From: Micropterix aruncella
Taxonomy: Eukaryota; Arthropoda; Insecta; Lepidoptera; Micropterigidae
Length of the DNA stretch: 64,000 nt
Direction: 5' to 3'
NCBI GenBank assembly: GCA_944548615.1
Contig: OX155963.1
Span: forward strand, 23,617,711 to 23,681,710
Shown: positions 37,501-45,310 of the stretch, piece after piece
How positions within the stretch are numbered: the stretch's first letter is position 1
Layout: every line of letters starts with the position of its first letter
The notes under the pieces: model-generated
What the model was told of the DNA's origin: nothing
Seen by the model: the letters and a program-made list of their open reading frames with translations, nothing else
Databases searched by the model: none
Position numbers and translations under genes: made by a program

Positions 37501-40500
37501 GTTTTCCCCTGCCTCTCAACGCATTCATGGTGATGTCCTTCGGGCGTAGATGGGCGGTTTGCGCATCATGCGTCGTCAGCCAATCGACTGCACTCCGGCG
37601 ATTAACCGGAGGGGTCGGGAAACGACATACGGTTTCCTATGAAGCAGGGGTGGTTGTTGACCTAATGTCAGCCGCTCTTGAATAGACTCGTTGGCCATCT
37701 GATCCTGACTCCACGGTCCGCGATAAATTTGAACCGAATTACCGCTTACATTAAGTAGAGGCCCTGCAAGCGACTTTAGACCCGTAACCAGTCAGGAGGA
37801 CGAAGAAATTCCGCCAAAATTGATGAGGTTGGCCCGCTAGGTTCTTTTTCCAATGCGTCGCGGTAAGGCGTTGACCTCTGTCGGGCATGTTGGCAAAGCC
37901 AGACAATGGACTATATTCGTCCTTAAGTCTCTAAACTCACTCCAGGCTGAAAGAACGATTACATATCGTTATACCTGCCTGGAATGACGGGGTCGTCCGT
38001 TGTAAATGATATCACCCCACTGTCCTCCAAAGTGTCCGTGTTCTGCCTGACAACCTGTCTCCACCAGGGGCTTATAAGGTACTACCACATGAGACAAGCT
38101 TTCTATTCAAACAAGTTTCTTTCTAAACAAGTTTCTATTCAGAGGGCTTGAGGTTATTATTATTATTATTATTACATTTACAGACAGGCAGCATAATTGC
38201 TGATATGTCTGAATATGAAACTGAGTACAACTACAATTTCTGTTTAAGGTGTCCGTTTAGTCTATTTTTGAACATGTTGACACTACTCGCTTCAACCACT
38301 TCAGCAGGTAAACTGTTCCACTGGTCCACAATCCGGTTGGTCAGGAAATGTTTCCTGGGATTCATGCGGAAACGTGTTTTCTCCAGCTTAAAATTGTGTC
38401 CTCGCAGATGATGCTTGTAGTTTCTCTTGAAGATAGAAGACAATTCGGGGCAATTGTACATTCGTTGAGGATCTTATATGTTTCAATGAGGTCACCCCTG
38501 GTCCGACGATCCTTGAGTGTAGGCAGTTGCAATCTGCGGAGTCGTTCAACATAATATGAAGAGGTTACACCTCTTCATATTATGTTGCTTTTGCGCAGCC
38601 GCCATAGTATGCCTCCATACCATGGATTTTACATTTTGCATGACGTAGGGTTACTGTGCTGCCCGACCAATGGATGTTCATATTCATTTCTCGGAGGCGC
38701 TGCAATTGGAATTGTACCTGATATAAGCACCATGCTTCTGAGGAATGTAGGAGATTCGGCGGTATAACCACCATATATACAGAAATTTTCATTGCTATAC
38801 CCAATATCATGCCAGCGGAAAACCAATTAATTAATTTATTTATTTTATTTATTTTAGTAACACATCTAGTAAACAATTAATGTCATATTTGTAAGTAAGA
38901 TGTTAGCAAGAAATTGATGCGACATTATTTTTAATGTTTGACACAGTCGCCTAACTAGGCCTAGGCCTGTTCTAAGGCAGACTCTTAATGATTAGATATT
39001 AACTGGGCACTGTCAACTTAAACTATATGTTAGTACTTATTTTTAATCGACAAATATGAAACTGTAAATATTTACACATATACAAATATACATACTCATA
39101 TACATCTATAGATAAAATATATATCCATATATGCACACATACACATGCATATATGTATACGAAAATAATAATAAAACCAAAATAAATAAAAAATAAAAAC
39201 TAAAATAATATACATATATAAATCAATTACATATTGATATAACCTTTACATACCTATAATAGTCATTATAGTCATTTATATATAACGTTTACATACCTAT
39301 AATACAATAATAATATTAATATAATTCATATCAATTGCAGATTGTTTTAATTGGCGACAAGTATATAGTGCTTTCTGCGCATTGGTTGACAGCTGATATT
39401 TTGGGTACTCTATTGTCTACGAGCTTTATCAAGAGCGGGCGAGCCACTGGTGTGTATGGTGCGCACGATATGCAAGCAAGATTTGGAGTGTGCGATGCCG
39501 CCGAACTACTGAAGTTGCTGGCTGAAATGAAGATGTGTTATAAAGTGAGTAGAAATAAACACCTTTTTAGAACTCATTCTTTATTAAATTTAGAACTCAT
39601 TCTTCATTCTTTATTACATTTAAATTATAAAGTTGGTTATTACAAATTGAAAAAAAAAATAAACCCTAAAGAAAATCTAAAATCCCAGAACGAAACATTC
39701 AGAAAATTATAGGATGCCACCACATGTGCAAAAAAACCTGGAAAAATTTTGTATAAATTTTAAGCCCACGAAAGTTTAGGCAACTCTTGCTTTCAGTTTG
39801 ACACAGATGACGACGTTGAATACGAATTTCCCTGCTACAATCTTACGGAGACATTAGAAGGGCTCTGGGATCCGTACGATGTCAGATTCCGTCCGATAGA
39901 GACCGCATATGCCGGTGTTAAGCTGCAGCATGCAGATGGTTTGCCTTACTTTATAACGTCCATATTTCCACATGTACAGGTCAGTTTCAAATCATGCATT
40001 TTTTTCTTCGAAAGCTATAAACTTATCTTTTGATATGAATTTTTAGGTGGAGCTTCGGAAAAAAACTGAAGAGTGGCTATCGTTTCAAAACAACGAGAAT
40101 TCCTCCTCTTACAATGACTTTGATCTTTATCAGTGGTGGCAAGGCTCCAAGATTAGTGTCACACAAGCCGAATGCATCGTACAGATGAAATATCACAACG
40201 GCTGCGAATGTATCGAAGTAAGGACATTCTTCCACAAGCTTTGAGTTTATGACATGTATGGATACTTTTTTGGAAATGATTGTGAATATTTTTTATTTCA
40301 GATTCGAGTTCGTGGTCCCGCTTTAACATGTTTCTTGTTAATGGAACATGTCTTTGATTGTATTAATAGGGTAAAATTACTTTTGTTTTAATTTTTAAAA
40401 TATGACAAAACGGTTTGAATATCTGAGAAATAAAGCACTACTTTCATATACCTCCAGGATGCGCAACGACTGACAACTTTCAGAGATCTTGTTAACATAC

Positions 40501-43500
40501 AACTTTTCAATTCAATAAAAATTCAGTTTTAATACAGATTGTAGAATAAATTTTTTGATATATACCTAACTGATGCAACTTTCACATGGTGGAAGCTGGC
40601 GCTCGTGGCCTGCCAACCAAATCTGTTAAATCTATTTACCGATCTTGGTCTCTCCAAGAAAATAATCAACTCCTTCCTAGAAAAAATATCTAAAACTGCA
40701 ATATCCGCATCTCAGATTCTACAGATTCGAAGGGGGCGGTGAATAGTCGTCAGTCTGGAGTCCACTGCTTGCCCCTCTAGAAGTATAATAATAATAATAA
40801 TATCATTGATTTTTTTGAGAAGAGTTGAGCGCGCTTCGCCATGTAGCAATAGGTAAAATATCGCAAATAAATGGCCCCAAAATGAGTACTAAGTATGGGT
40901 AGCTGTGTGATCGGCTATCCCCCATCATCAGCCTACCCACTGTTTTTGTCCAATTTCGAGATCCAATCTTAGACCTTCCCATTTTTGGTTCGTTCTTGGC
41001 CCCCACACCTTACTCGGCAAAAAAGGAAGTTCAAATCTACTCTTTTTTCAAAACATTCAGGTTATGGAGAGAGTATCTCCAGGTCTTCTCCTGCTAAGAT
41101 TAACCCTCTCCAGCGACCAGATCAGAGTGCACACTGAAGAACCTTACGCCTGGTCCAACTCTCAAATTATTGAGGAAATGCTCAATGGATCCGAAGGCGA
41201 TAGTGGGAGCTGGCCTTTTATCACCTTGCTCAATCCGATCACTGGAAAGAATGAGACTCTGCTCAATCTACTATGCTATGGTAAGATGTTTTATTTTATT
41301 TTGTATTATATACATTATTTTATGTCAAAATAAGAAAAATAATCGTAGAAGTTTGTAGAGTTTTATTTATTGTTGTTTTTTATTCATTGTACCTTCCTAA
41401 CAGCATTATTACAGAACTGATCTTTGTCTGTCCTTCTAATCTAATAGGCATACTTTAGCAGCACGTTTTATTTAAGGTTCTGAGGAAGTGGCAAATAGAA
41501 AAGAAAGTGGCATAGCTGTGGACGCATCGGCGATATGTCAATGCCTTCTGATGACAATCTCCCGCTTATTAGATCCTCCGCATCCATTAGGAGCCGACTG
41601 GTGTATGCTGGCAATGCGCTTAGGTAACATATTTCACTATAATCACATATTTCACTATACTTCACTATAATTCTTATGTCGGTTCTGAATTTCGTAATAA
41701 AATATTTGGAAGAATACTGCTTACCACTCCAAATGTGGTGATGCATAGTCCTCATTATCGTCATTAGCGATACTTTCATCGTGAGTCATGGCTTCATCGA
41801 CAGCCTTCCTCCAATCTGTCTCATTCTGGGCTTTTGTTTTCCAATCGTACACTCCAAGTGCATTTAGGTCTTAAAGTACAGAATCAAGCCATCACAGTTT
41901 TAGTCGTCCCACTCTATGATGCCTTTTGGATTTTCAACAAAAAATATGCTTTAACCGATGGGGCACCAAAAAGGCAGGTCGGACTTTTGAAGTGGATTAT
42001 ATCTGCACGTAGCTGTTTTGGCTGGCCTCCATATATATTATATAAATATAGAATTTTCATGACTAACAAGATTAATTATTAGGTAACAAGAGAGAATTCA
42101 TAAAAAAACAATATTATTAATATTTATATTCAAAATCGACTAAAAAAGTTGCGTCATTTTTGCACCTGAAGGCTGGCTTCCAAAAGGTTAACGGTTGTTC
42201 ATTTTCCATCTTTTCCGCTTGCCCTAACCACTTGAACCTTTTAATCTTCAGGAATCTCGGTAACATATACGAGCTATAGACCTTTAGACCTTTTTATAAA
42301 ATAAGATGCATTGAGAACAGACATTCGTCTTCAGCAAATAAAACGCTTACATTATGTTGTATCTAAACCGCGCACTACTCGACCGCTACCAGCTGGTCTC
42401 GGAGACCACAATTGACGGGCGCGACCCGCACGCGTCCACGACCATCGCATTACACGTCATTACACCGGCGTCCGCAGTTGGTCGCGAGACCAACTGACAT
42501 ACAATCTCATTCGCGCGAGTTGTTCTGTCATATTAGGTCGTATCCTTTCCAATAATTCGTCGAAGGAATTTATTGTCATTCTAGTGTATTTATAAAACTT
42601 ATCATATTGCTGTCTGAGTTCATTGTAAAAGGTATTCAATGTTTCTTTCAACGTCTATCAATATATGGATGTACCCAAAATCGTTTGTTCTGTCTCTTTT
42701 TCTTTTTTCGGCAATACAAAAAATAGTACTCTGACACAGCCAACTCGGCGTCGTCCTTGTTTTATGACGTTAGTCTTTTCTTGGTCTCACAGAAGCGACC
42801 ACGACCATGGTCGCGGTCGCCTTGTCCACGGACGTTTTTTTCGCCGTGCGGCTCGTTAGCCGCGTTGTAGAGAAAATTGTGAGCTCTTGTCCACTGCACG
42901 GTTTTTTCACTGTATAACGCGTTAGCCGCGCTCCATTTTGTAAACAATATCAACAATGTCGGTGGCGTGGAAAAACTCTCATACTCCGCCATACAATTGA
43001 TACAAATTTCGCCTTAAATAAACACGGCTCGCCGAGGGGGAAATACAATGCATACGGCGGCGGCGCCGTGCCGTTTTTTCGAAGTGCCCGTGGACAAGCT
43101 CCCATAGTGATTCATACCCCACTGACGTAACCTAGACATGGCGAATTAACTGTGGATTTACACTGCGAAAAAAACGTGTGTAGAGAAGAGGCCTAAGGGG
43201 AAAACAACAAAGCACAGGAAGCACATTCTTCAGCTAGTTTGGGAAGACTTCCCACCACTGAAGATGGACATAATAAAAATGATACCTGAGTACACTCACA
43301 TATGCAATAAATCTTGAAAGTGAGGACCTTGTTAATACAGAGGTATTAGATAAAATAACTATTTACACCAATAATTCTAAGGTAAATGGTACGCTTCTAT
43401 TTCTTTGGGTTTGCTAAAAAGCCTCAGGATGGTTTGGGACAATAGCAATAATTTTTAAATTTTTCCTGTGGCGCTTTTTTAAACAAATTTTTCATGGCAC

Positions 43501-45310
43501 AAACATTTCTAATGGGGGAACAACTTCTTCAAAATGGTTTGAGGAATAGTGATACTTTTTCATATGAAATGCAATTACCGCAGCCAAATGTTTTTTTCCA
43601 AAATTAACCATTTTTTAGACGAATTCGGCAAAGCTCCACTTCTTCGGGATCATTTGAGGAAATATGAGCAGTAATCATGCAAAGAGAACTGACAGGCAAA
43701 TTTTAAAAAAATAGGTTTCTTTAGACACATTTGGCAGGGGGTGACCGTGTGGCACGCGGGGTCTGCGCATAACTAGTTAAGTAACTGTCAACAACAAATG
43801 GTGAAATTATGTTTTCTGTTTCAAGTTCTTTACTTGGTTTTTTACTCATTTTATATTTACGTGAAAGGCTTTAAAATCTCTCCAAAATCTATAAACAGGT
43901 GTTGGGCTGGTTGTATCGAGGATTGATGAAATGCATAGTATACATTCTGATAGGTGCTAATTGTTTGCTCGGTGTAAGGCTGCAGACTATCACAGAGCTG
44001 GCTAGATGTAATCTGCATTCATGCAATTATTTGATTATTTCAGGAGTCAACCAGGATGTGATTGCTTCTCTGCATTCCCAGAATGATACATGGTGCACTT
44101 CGCTCCTTTTGAAATCGGCTCATTGTAGTATTGGTAAGTGATATTGAAATAACTACATATTGTGAGCCTTCTAAATGCGTAAGGTATAGGTCAACCTTCT
44201 CTGTCTGTCTCCTGGTGTAGACCAGGAAAAATCCAGAAGACACACATGTCATGGGTTATAAATATGACAAAGTGGCATAGAAGGAATATTAAGATTTTAA
44301 ATAAAATATCTTAATCACGATTCTATCCTAAAGCCTAAAAAAGCCCCAGTTGCTATGCAATCGTATTAAGTCGAAAGTGCAATCTCGATTCAATCTGCTT
44401 CTGAAAGGGGATATACATAATTTATAAATATGTTATTCTCAGTGCAAGGGTTTGACAGTACCCTTCAAGCACACAACACTATTTGTGCTCCATGTGTTTA
44501 TATGCAATATTATTTCCGGAAGCTAAAAATCCAAAAAAAAACATTCCACCCCCTAAAGGGTTTCACAGTACCCTCCAAACACCCAACACTATTTGTGCTC
44601 TATGTGTTTGTGTGCAATATTATTGCATATAAAGGCGAAAAAAACATTCCACCCCTAAACCTTCTTCAATAATTGAGAAAACTTCAGACCGGAAAGTACA
44701 GCCTCTGCCCAGATATAACTCTTTACTGCCTATCTCGGAAGATCGTCCTTATTGTAGAATGAACCGTTCCATGGAAAGCATATATCCCCAAAAATGAGTA
44801 TAAACTAAATAAATACCACGATCTTACATATGCCATCACCCGAAATGGCTTCACTTGTTTTCCTTTAGAAGTGGAAGTGGCGCTTGCGGCCTGCCAAGCA
44901 AATCCTTTGAAGGGGGGTGTGAACGGGTGCTAAGATGTACTTTAGCATGCTTCAAGACAGTTCTTCTAAGCCTACCACAGTCAGTAGTCAGCCGCGAATC
45001 CACCGTTCATTCCACAGAAGTATAATAATATGATGGGCCTATTCCAGTGAGTTCCACGGGAGCTTCGTTTATAATTATTATTGTTTTAGGTACGCTGATC
45101 TCAAATCTGAAAGAGTTGGACCGGACGGACGTAGCAACGCTTATAACGAGATTTACTCCACCGTATGAAGTCAGTCGACGGGTATCCACAGAGGATGTAT
45201 TTCTTTGGGAAGTCACTCACGATCGCGGCGATGAGGAGTTCGCGAGGACTAGCGGAAATGCCAAGCCAGCCTATTTTGATGGTGTCCCTAGCATTCATAC
45301 TGAAGTGTGA
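13575..45310 (+). CDS. DAPK1-like ankyrin-ROC-COR-death protein without a kinase domain, 19 exons
   Basis: Exons: 13575-13616, 13703-13833, 15404-15563, 17618-17769, 19028-19144, 20619-20815, 22909-23036, 24983-25394, 27336-27487, 29528-29617, 31609-31800, 39341-39544, 39797-39979, 40047-40217, 40302-40370, 41061-41280, 41477-41623, 44044-44133, 45090-45310. All have GT-AG borders, every phase joins, and the sum is 3,078 nt (1,025 residues plus stop). Domain order and local motifs follow the C-terminal part of vertebrate DAPK1: ankyrin repeats, a P-loop GARGSGKS, YEPTKG, WEFCG, VVLVGSHAD, VNPLASREH, SRLLDPPHPLG-DWC-LAM and a death-domain end. The start is the ATG at 13575: it is in frame across the first 86-bp intron and a TGA lies four codons upstream of the ATG's preceding residues. 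No kinase exons are seen between this start and Rpp38. Known DAPK1 is a cytoskeletal death-promoting kinase that binds GTP; the role of this kinase-less form is unknown. An alternative first exon carrying a kinase cannot be excluded. Confidence 0.9.
13908..14560 (+). mobile_element. Restriction-endonuclease-type LINE, decayed 3' copy
   Basis: Plus-strand sequence parallels the reverse complement of 21545-22220. Matching pieces are gggtctgacagta, acccccaatacagtttgtgagggatggc (encoding PPIQFVRDG), cattccactacaaaacc, the region before ctgttccatgggaa, and the 3' end gaagtgggag to gtttgtatc. Many stops are present. It lies in the intron after exon 2 of the DAPK1-like gene. Confidence 0.8.
15988..16022 (+). 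repeat. Poly-G run
   Basis: 23 G, AA, then 10 G. Likely a replication-slippage or assembly-sensitive site, and also able to form a G-quadruplex. Confidence 0.8.
16254..16559. mobile_element. Small piggyBac-type element with TTAA borders
   Basis: TTAA at 16250-16253 and 16560-16563 flank 306 bp that starts CCCGTTGAGTA and ends in the reverse complement of CCCTTGGAGTA. The interior 16370-16480 resembles, in reverse, 28385-28500 of the larger TTAA element at 28291-28950. The left end contains a tandem pair of about 33 bp (ccgttgagta, gtc, accaaatctggtcgc). The 33-bp flank ttaagaagcagtacaagg to ttttccta occurs on both sides (16161 and 16560). Confidence 0.6.
16564..16795 (-). pseudogene. piggyBac transposase C-terminal relic
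   Basis: The minus-strand translation MTDLKPGPYGKNRKVQRK followed by CRQC, KYRRTNYSCPTC and NPGFYNPGFIEDFFHA shows the paired cysteines and the pattern of the C-terminal zinc-binding domain of piggyBac transposases. The catalytic part is gone. It abuts the TTAA element at 16254-16559, which may have inserted into its 3' region. Confidence 0.6.
16800..17617. other. Intron sequence, no recognised gene
   Basis: AT-rich. A 74-residue minus-strand ORF at 17281-17505 contains several cysteines (CHACLLFIPFES, CTLCAMHF), but I could not link it to a family. Confidence 0.35.
18605..18990 (+). repeat. Diverged copy of repeat family B
   Basis: The stretch gggcccaactcgtagttcaactcggatccggtagctcctc parallels the 5' part of the better copies (ggtcggctcaactcatggttcagctcc, tatccagtagcctcc at 30.6 kb, in reverse). 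The piece atgtttcctatggtagcgggggta parallels the middle, and the end tttgtcttctttgcgactcattccagggt parallels 54690-54715. Intron 5' of exon 5 of the DAPK1-like gene. Confidence 0.5.
19545..20250 (+). mobile_element. CR1-type LINE relic
   Basis: Frame-broken plus-strand translation includes LDRISVWTKKW, NGIQL, GDLIETYKILHNFGIDSR, HNVMEIVFKL, VCADSINNFKNFFDKC. These follow the C-terminal half of the CR1 ORF2 at 31.9-35.4 kb. Many stops are present, so it is inactive. Confidence 0.7.
20876..21236 (+). mobile_element. 3' fragment of restriction-endonuclease-type LINE (copy)
   Basis: The plus-strand sequence from ccatgatctcgcaaattctgtcacccggaacggcttcactgttc to gtttgtatt matches the reverse complement of 21545-21920. 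It encodes the element's C-terminus (FTRFKLALVVCQPNLCF, SQILWLRRGSKWVVR) followed by the 3' UTR. It starts about 60 bp after exon 6 of the DAPK1-like gene. Confidence 0.85.
21290..21536 (-). mobile_element. LINE RNase H domain fragment
   Basis: Minus-strand translation with stops reads LLSDSRLALQALKNQM, LARECHTILERI, VGLILVRGHN and GNVGADRLVRQGT. This is the SDS-x-AL, V-GH-GI-GN-x-AD pattern of RNase H domains in I/R1/Jockey-group LINEs. A different LINE abuts it at 21537, suggesting a nested insertion. Confidence 0.7.
21537..22730 (-). mobile_element. LINE with restriction-like endonuclease, best copy (5' truncated)
   Basis: Minus-strand 3' part of a non-LTR retrotransposon: coding sequence from about 22730 down to the stop near 21695, then a 3' UTR ending in a TATTTATT tail. 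Its 3' 355 bp appear identical to 50676-51033, pointing to recent activity. Shorter or older copies are at 8440, 13908, 20876, 40570, 44440, 50270 and 59800. Confidence 0.85.
21695..22680 (-). CDS. C-terminal part of LINE polyprotein: CCHC motif and restriction-like endonuclease
   Basis: An open frame runs through the listed M at 22609 and continues upstream in frame (NELQARVDFHKRFLTGI). It has CPLCSNSPCTARHILAGC, the cysteine-histidine motif that precedes the endonuclease in R2/R4/NeSL-type elements. This is followed by LRPDITLYSLSRKVALIVELTVPWE with the PD and E of the PD-(D/E)XK fold, then YKLNKYHDLA and VEVGARGLPAKSLF. The end SQILWLRRGSEW is typical of this group. The reverse transcriptase domain is absent, so this is a 5'-truncated copy with an undamaged C-terminus. 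In living elements this domain nicks the target site. The exact clade (R2, NeSL, Utopia or other) is not settled. Confidence 0.8.
23067..23322. mobile_element. piggyBac-type MITE, copy 1
   Basis: 256 bp between TTAA sites (23063-23066 and 23323-23326), with GC-rich ends (accttcagacctcggcccc and ggggctctagggg) around an AT-rich core. It is about 90% similar to 51342-51603. No coding capacity. Confidence 0.8.
23345..24551. mobile_element. hAT-type element with perfect 8-bp target duplication
   Basis: The sequence begins CAGTGGCGG and ends CGCCACTG. The 8-bp duplication ccaagggc lies on both sides (23337-23344 and 24552-24559). CAGTGGC ends and 8-bp duplications are hAT hallmarks. At 1,207 bp, with only an unrecognised 99-residue ORF (23468-23767), it is presumably non-autonomous. 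Confidence 0.82.
25480..25902 (+). mobile_element. LINE reverse-transcriptase C-terminal relic (Jockey-like)
   Basis: The plus-strand ORF ends LLEKVNLYVPDHCSW, PSFTHNSSSSAN and VDIFNYVLGN. This follows the pattern of Jockey-group LINE C-termini (LLE-x-VP-x-R, ... DIF). It is weakly conserved, and its family is uncertain. Confidence 0.45.
26402..27148 (+). mobile_element. Repeat family B, intact copy with 13-bp target duplication
   Basis: Flanked by aggtagacagatg at 26389-26401 and 27149-27161. The 747-bp unit is GC-rich and starts agggagctaatgggccc. It contains cacgggtcaacaccc near its 5' end (a weak match to a pol III B box, better as ggttcaaccct in the 37.4-kb copy). It has three imperfect copies of gggcgctcctggacggtttg (26540-26640), and ends gggttcgcccgttgtagtt followed by an AT-rich tail. 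No ORF with a known domain. The long, element-independent target duplications indicate LINE-type integration. Confidence 0.75.
28291..28950. mobile_element. piggyBac-type non-autonomous element, 660 bp
   Basis: TTAA at 28287-28290 and 28951-28954. The ends are CCCTTTGGGTA and the reverse complement of CCCTTTAGCTA. The interior shares sequence, in reverse, with 16370-16480. No ORF of note. It lies in the intron after exon 9 of the DAPK1-like gene. Confidence 0.7.
29690..30090 (-). mobile_element. LINE N-terminal-region fragment with GAAGAATT-rich tail
   Basis: The minus-strand ORF (about 30015-29773) reads LRENHTIKDLCGSILRMPLGVG and DEQVMESLKARVAGMAARSD. The last part resembles the region before the reverse transcriptase in restriction-endonuclease-type LINEs, which reads LKxRVxxxAxR. 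It ends in a stop and repeats of gaagaatt or gaagagctc. It abuts a family B copy on its right with no visible border, so the two may belong to one longer element. Confidence 0.4.
30091..30702 (-). repeat. Repeat family B, minus-strand copy
   Basis: In reverse complement it starts gtagctaatgg, contains ggctcaactcatggttcagctcc and gcgcaccgcgcggcgtcagcc, then gtggatgctgacctgaaggtc and ggattgtcttcatcccaaagt. These follow the order of the copies at 26402 and 32123. The 3' part differs after ctctacattcatcccag. Confidence 0.7.
31042..31397. mobile_element. hAT-type MITE with 8-bp target duplication
   Basis: The terminal repeats TAGTGTTGCGCC and GGCACAACACTA are inverted with small differences. The 8-bp duplication gtttagat flanks the element (31034-31041 and 31398-31405). 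The interior is rich in repeated attcgg motifs. 356 bp, non-coding. Confidence 0.82.
31881..32123 (-). pseudogene. Severed C-terminus of the CR1 ORF2
   Basis: Begins within MQDMLSLANTTNLRGHSKKLY and carries RRHFLTNRVVESWNNLP and VNAFKNKLDDH, the conserved end of CR1/L2-type ORF2 proteins. The 13-bp target duplication makes its first residues (LQDML) overlap the end of the main ORF2 segment. Confidence 0.85.
32123..32827 (-). mobile_element. Repeat family B copy nested in CR1 ORF2
   Basis: Flanked by aacatatcttgca at 32110-32122 and 32828-32840; the duplicated bases are ORF2 codons. The 705-bp unit in reverse begins gggggctaacgggccc and ends cccgttgtagttgacacc, in good agreement with 26402-27148. 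A 48-bp segment (cggagagcacaaccgattgg onwards) occurs twice, at 32414-32461 and 32611-32658. No ORF with a known domain. Confidence 0.85.
32828..35406 (-). CDS. CR1 LINE ORF2: endonuclease and reverse transcriptase (interrupted)
   Basis: The frame is open from the ATG at 35406 and the LINE part ends at the insertion near 32828, although the ORF reads on into foreign DNA to 32791. The N-terminal apurinic-type endonuclease shows ISETHLKPG, YRPTTYTFEE, MGDFNLPGITW and SDHFVLLAK. The reverse transcriptase shows YRPISLTSIVCKTMEKI, DEQHGFVPGRS, VYLDYEKAFDRV, GVPQGSVIGPI and YSLFADDAKI (the catalytic YADD-type box as FADD). The C-terminal about 75 residues are separated, at 32123-31881. The copy cannot make a normal C-terminus. 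Confidence 0.9.
35436..36164 (-). CDS. CR1 LINE ORF1 protein (PHD-like zinc finger, coiled coil)
   Basis: 242 residues. Residues 7-60 hold paired cysteines (CMKC, CNSC, CVKC, YYCADC) in the PHD-like arrangement known from CR1-clade ORF1 proteins. A short heptad segment (LRNRISALENELANIK) and a region with KNVIIFGINES and SIVVRLGK, like the RNA-binding domain of LINE ORF1, follow. In living elements this protein binds the element RNA in the ribonucleoprotein. The stop is followed 29 bp later by the ORF2 start. Confidence 0.85.
   Translation of the reverse strand: MSDVVKCMKCSSAIKKDEKNSKIKCNSCSREICVKCSELSTTEMRVLGLQSSKIKYYCADCEEGLLSVPVLRNRISALENELANIKTQCTMGLNMDAVLQEMDERQHRSKNVIIFGINESASNSTEDRKKHDKLQVQKALEKVPDVNMERSIVVRLGKPVDNSAKPRPVKVILQNKHQALNVLKNKNFLPQNISASSDKTPYQRDQLRKLREELAERTDSGEKDLTIKYIKSVPRIVKAEKN
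36300..37380. other. Intron sequence without recognised gene
   Basis: AT-rich. A 73-residue plus ORF at 36511-36732 and its antisense partner show no known domain. No repeat boundary was recognised. Confidence 0.35.
37380..38010 (+). repeat. Repeat family B, plus-strand copy
   Basis: Contains ggttcgctcaactcacggttcaacccttacccggtagcctcc, then gtttgcgcatcatgcgtcgtcagccaatcgac, gaagcaggggtggttgttgacc, and ggaatgacggggtcgtccgttgta, in the same order as 26402-27148. Its ggttcaaccct is the best B-box-like site among the copies. Ends are not defined by a duplication. Confidence 0.7.
38155..38556 (-). mobile_element. CR1-type LINE 3' fragment
   Basis: Minus-strand translation gives YVERLRRLQLPTLKDRRTRGDLIETYKILNEC and then MNPRKHFLTNRIVDQWNSLPAEVVEASSVNMFKNRLNGHL, the C-terminus of a CR1 ORF2. 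The 3' end is an (ATT)n tract at about 38155-38175. The 5' break coincides with the palindrome at 38547-38587. Confidence 0.8.
38547..38587. repeat. Perfect 19-bp inverted repeat with 3-bp loop
   Basis: caacataatatgaagaggt, tac, acctcttcatattatgttg. The left arm is CR1 coding sequence (encoding TSSYYVE in reverse), and the right arm is its exact inverted copy joined to unrelated DNA. It may mark a template-switch or fold-back event at the 5' end of the CR1 insertion. Confidence 0.9.
38590..39340. other. Unassigned sequence and AT-rich intron end
   Basis: 38590-38800 has overlapping ORFs on both strands with no recognised domain. The rest is AT-rich with tatatata and acatac repeats leading to the acceptor at 39340. 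Confidence 0.35.
40570..40800 (+). mobile_element. 3' fragment of restriction-endonuclease-type LINE
   Basis: ggtggaagctggcgctcgtggcctgcca, ccgatcttggtctctccaagaaaataatcaactccttc and tcgaagggggcggtgaat match the C-terminal coding region and 3' UTR of the 21.5-22.7 kb copy. It ends in an (ATA)n tract. It lies in the intron before exon 16 of the DAPK1-like gene. Confidence 0.75.
42430..42665 (-). pseudogene. PIF/Harbinger transposase-like relic
   Basis: The minus-strand ORF LNTFYNELRQQYDKFYKYTRMTINSFDELLERIRPNM resembles the N-terminal segment of HARBI1-type transposases (F-x-NFTRMTPETFDELL-x-LVGP). Only this piece is left. The GC-rich sequence at 42780-43090 on its right may be the rest of the element. 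Confidence 0.6.
42666..43900. other. Intron sequence with GC-rich patch
   Basis: 42780-43100 has clustered motifs such as cgaccacgaccatggtcgcggtcg, probably a DNA-transposon end. 43200-43900 shows no gene or clear repeat. Confidence 0.35.
44440..45070 (+). mobile_element. Restriction-endonuclease-type LINE, decayed copy with internal duplication
   Basis: agggtttgacagtaccctt-caaacacccaacactattt appears twice (about 44447 and 44559). It is followed by aacattccacccctaaacc, ccagatataactctttactgcc, gaaccgttccatgg and the 3' UTR to gtttataat. The order matches 13908-14560. It ends just before exon 19 of the DAPK1-like gene. Confidence 0.75.

Larger units (their letters stand above)
31609..41280 (+). 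other. COR-domain exons of the DAPK1-like gene (exons 11-16)
   Basis: Exons 31609-31800, 39341-39544, 39797-39979, 40047-40217, 40302-40370 and 41061-41280 are all consistent in phase. They contain FVNAISSKVNPLASREHIDEVIFQLHIMGE, then IVLIGDKYIVLSAHWL, AAELLKLLAEMKMCYK and a WWQGSKISV segment, followed by VRGPALTCFLLMEHV. Order and content follow the COR region of DAPK1. The 7.5-kb intron after 31800 holds a CR1 LINE whose 3' end lies within about 15 bp of the splice donor. Confidence 0.85.
41477..45310 (+). other. Death-like C-terminal exons of the DAPK1-like gene (exons 17-19)
   Basis: Exons 41477-41623, 44044-44133 and 45090-45310 encode SRLLDPPHPLGADWCMLAMRLGV, NQDVIASLHSQNDTWCTSLLLK and GTLISNLKELDRTDVATLITRF. 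The spacing and residues follow the DAPK1 death domain, which mediates binding to partners such as ERK or other death-domain proteins. About 45 extra residues follow before the TGA at 45308-45310. AATAAA at 45544-45549 is a plausible polyadenylation signal. Confidence 0.85.

Noticed and set aside
42780..43100. GC-rich patch as a promoter or CpG island of a gene
   Set aside because: It lies within an intron beside a Harbinger relic, with no exon start, and fits a transposon end better.
43860..44140. An extra DAPK1-like exon beginning near 43899 (ORF 43899-44141)
   Set aside because: The phase and homology join 41623 directly to 44044 (AMRL to GVNQDV), so the upstream part is intron.
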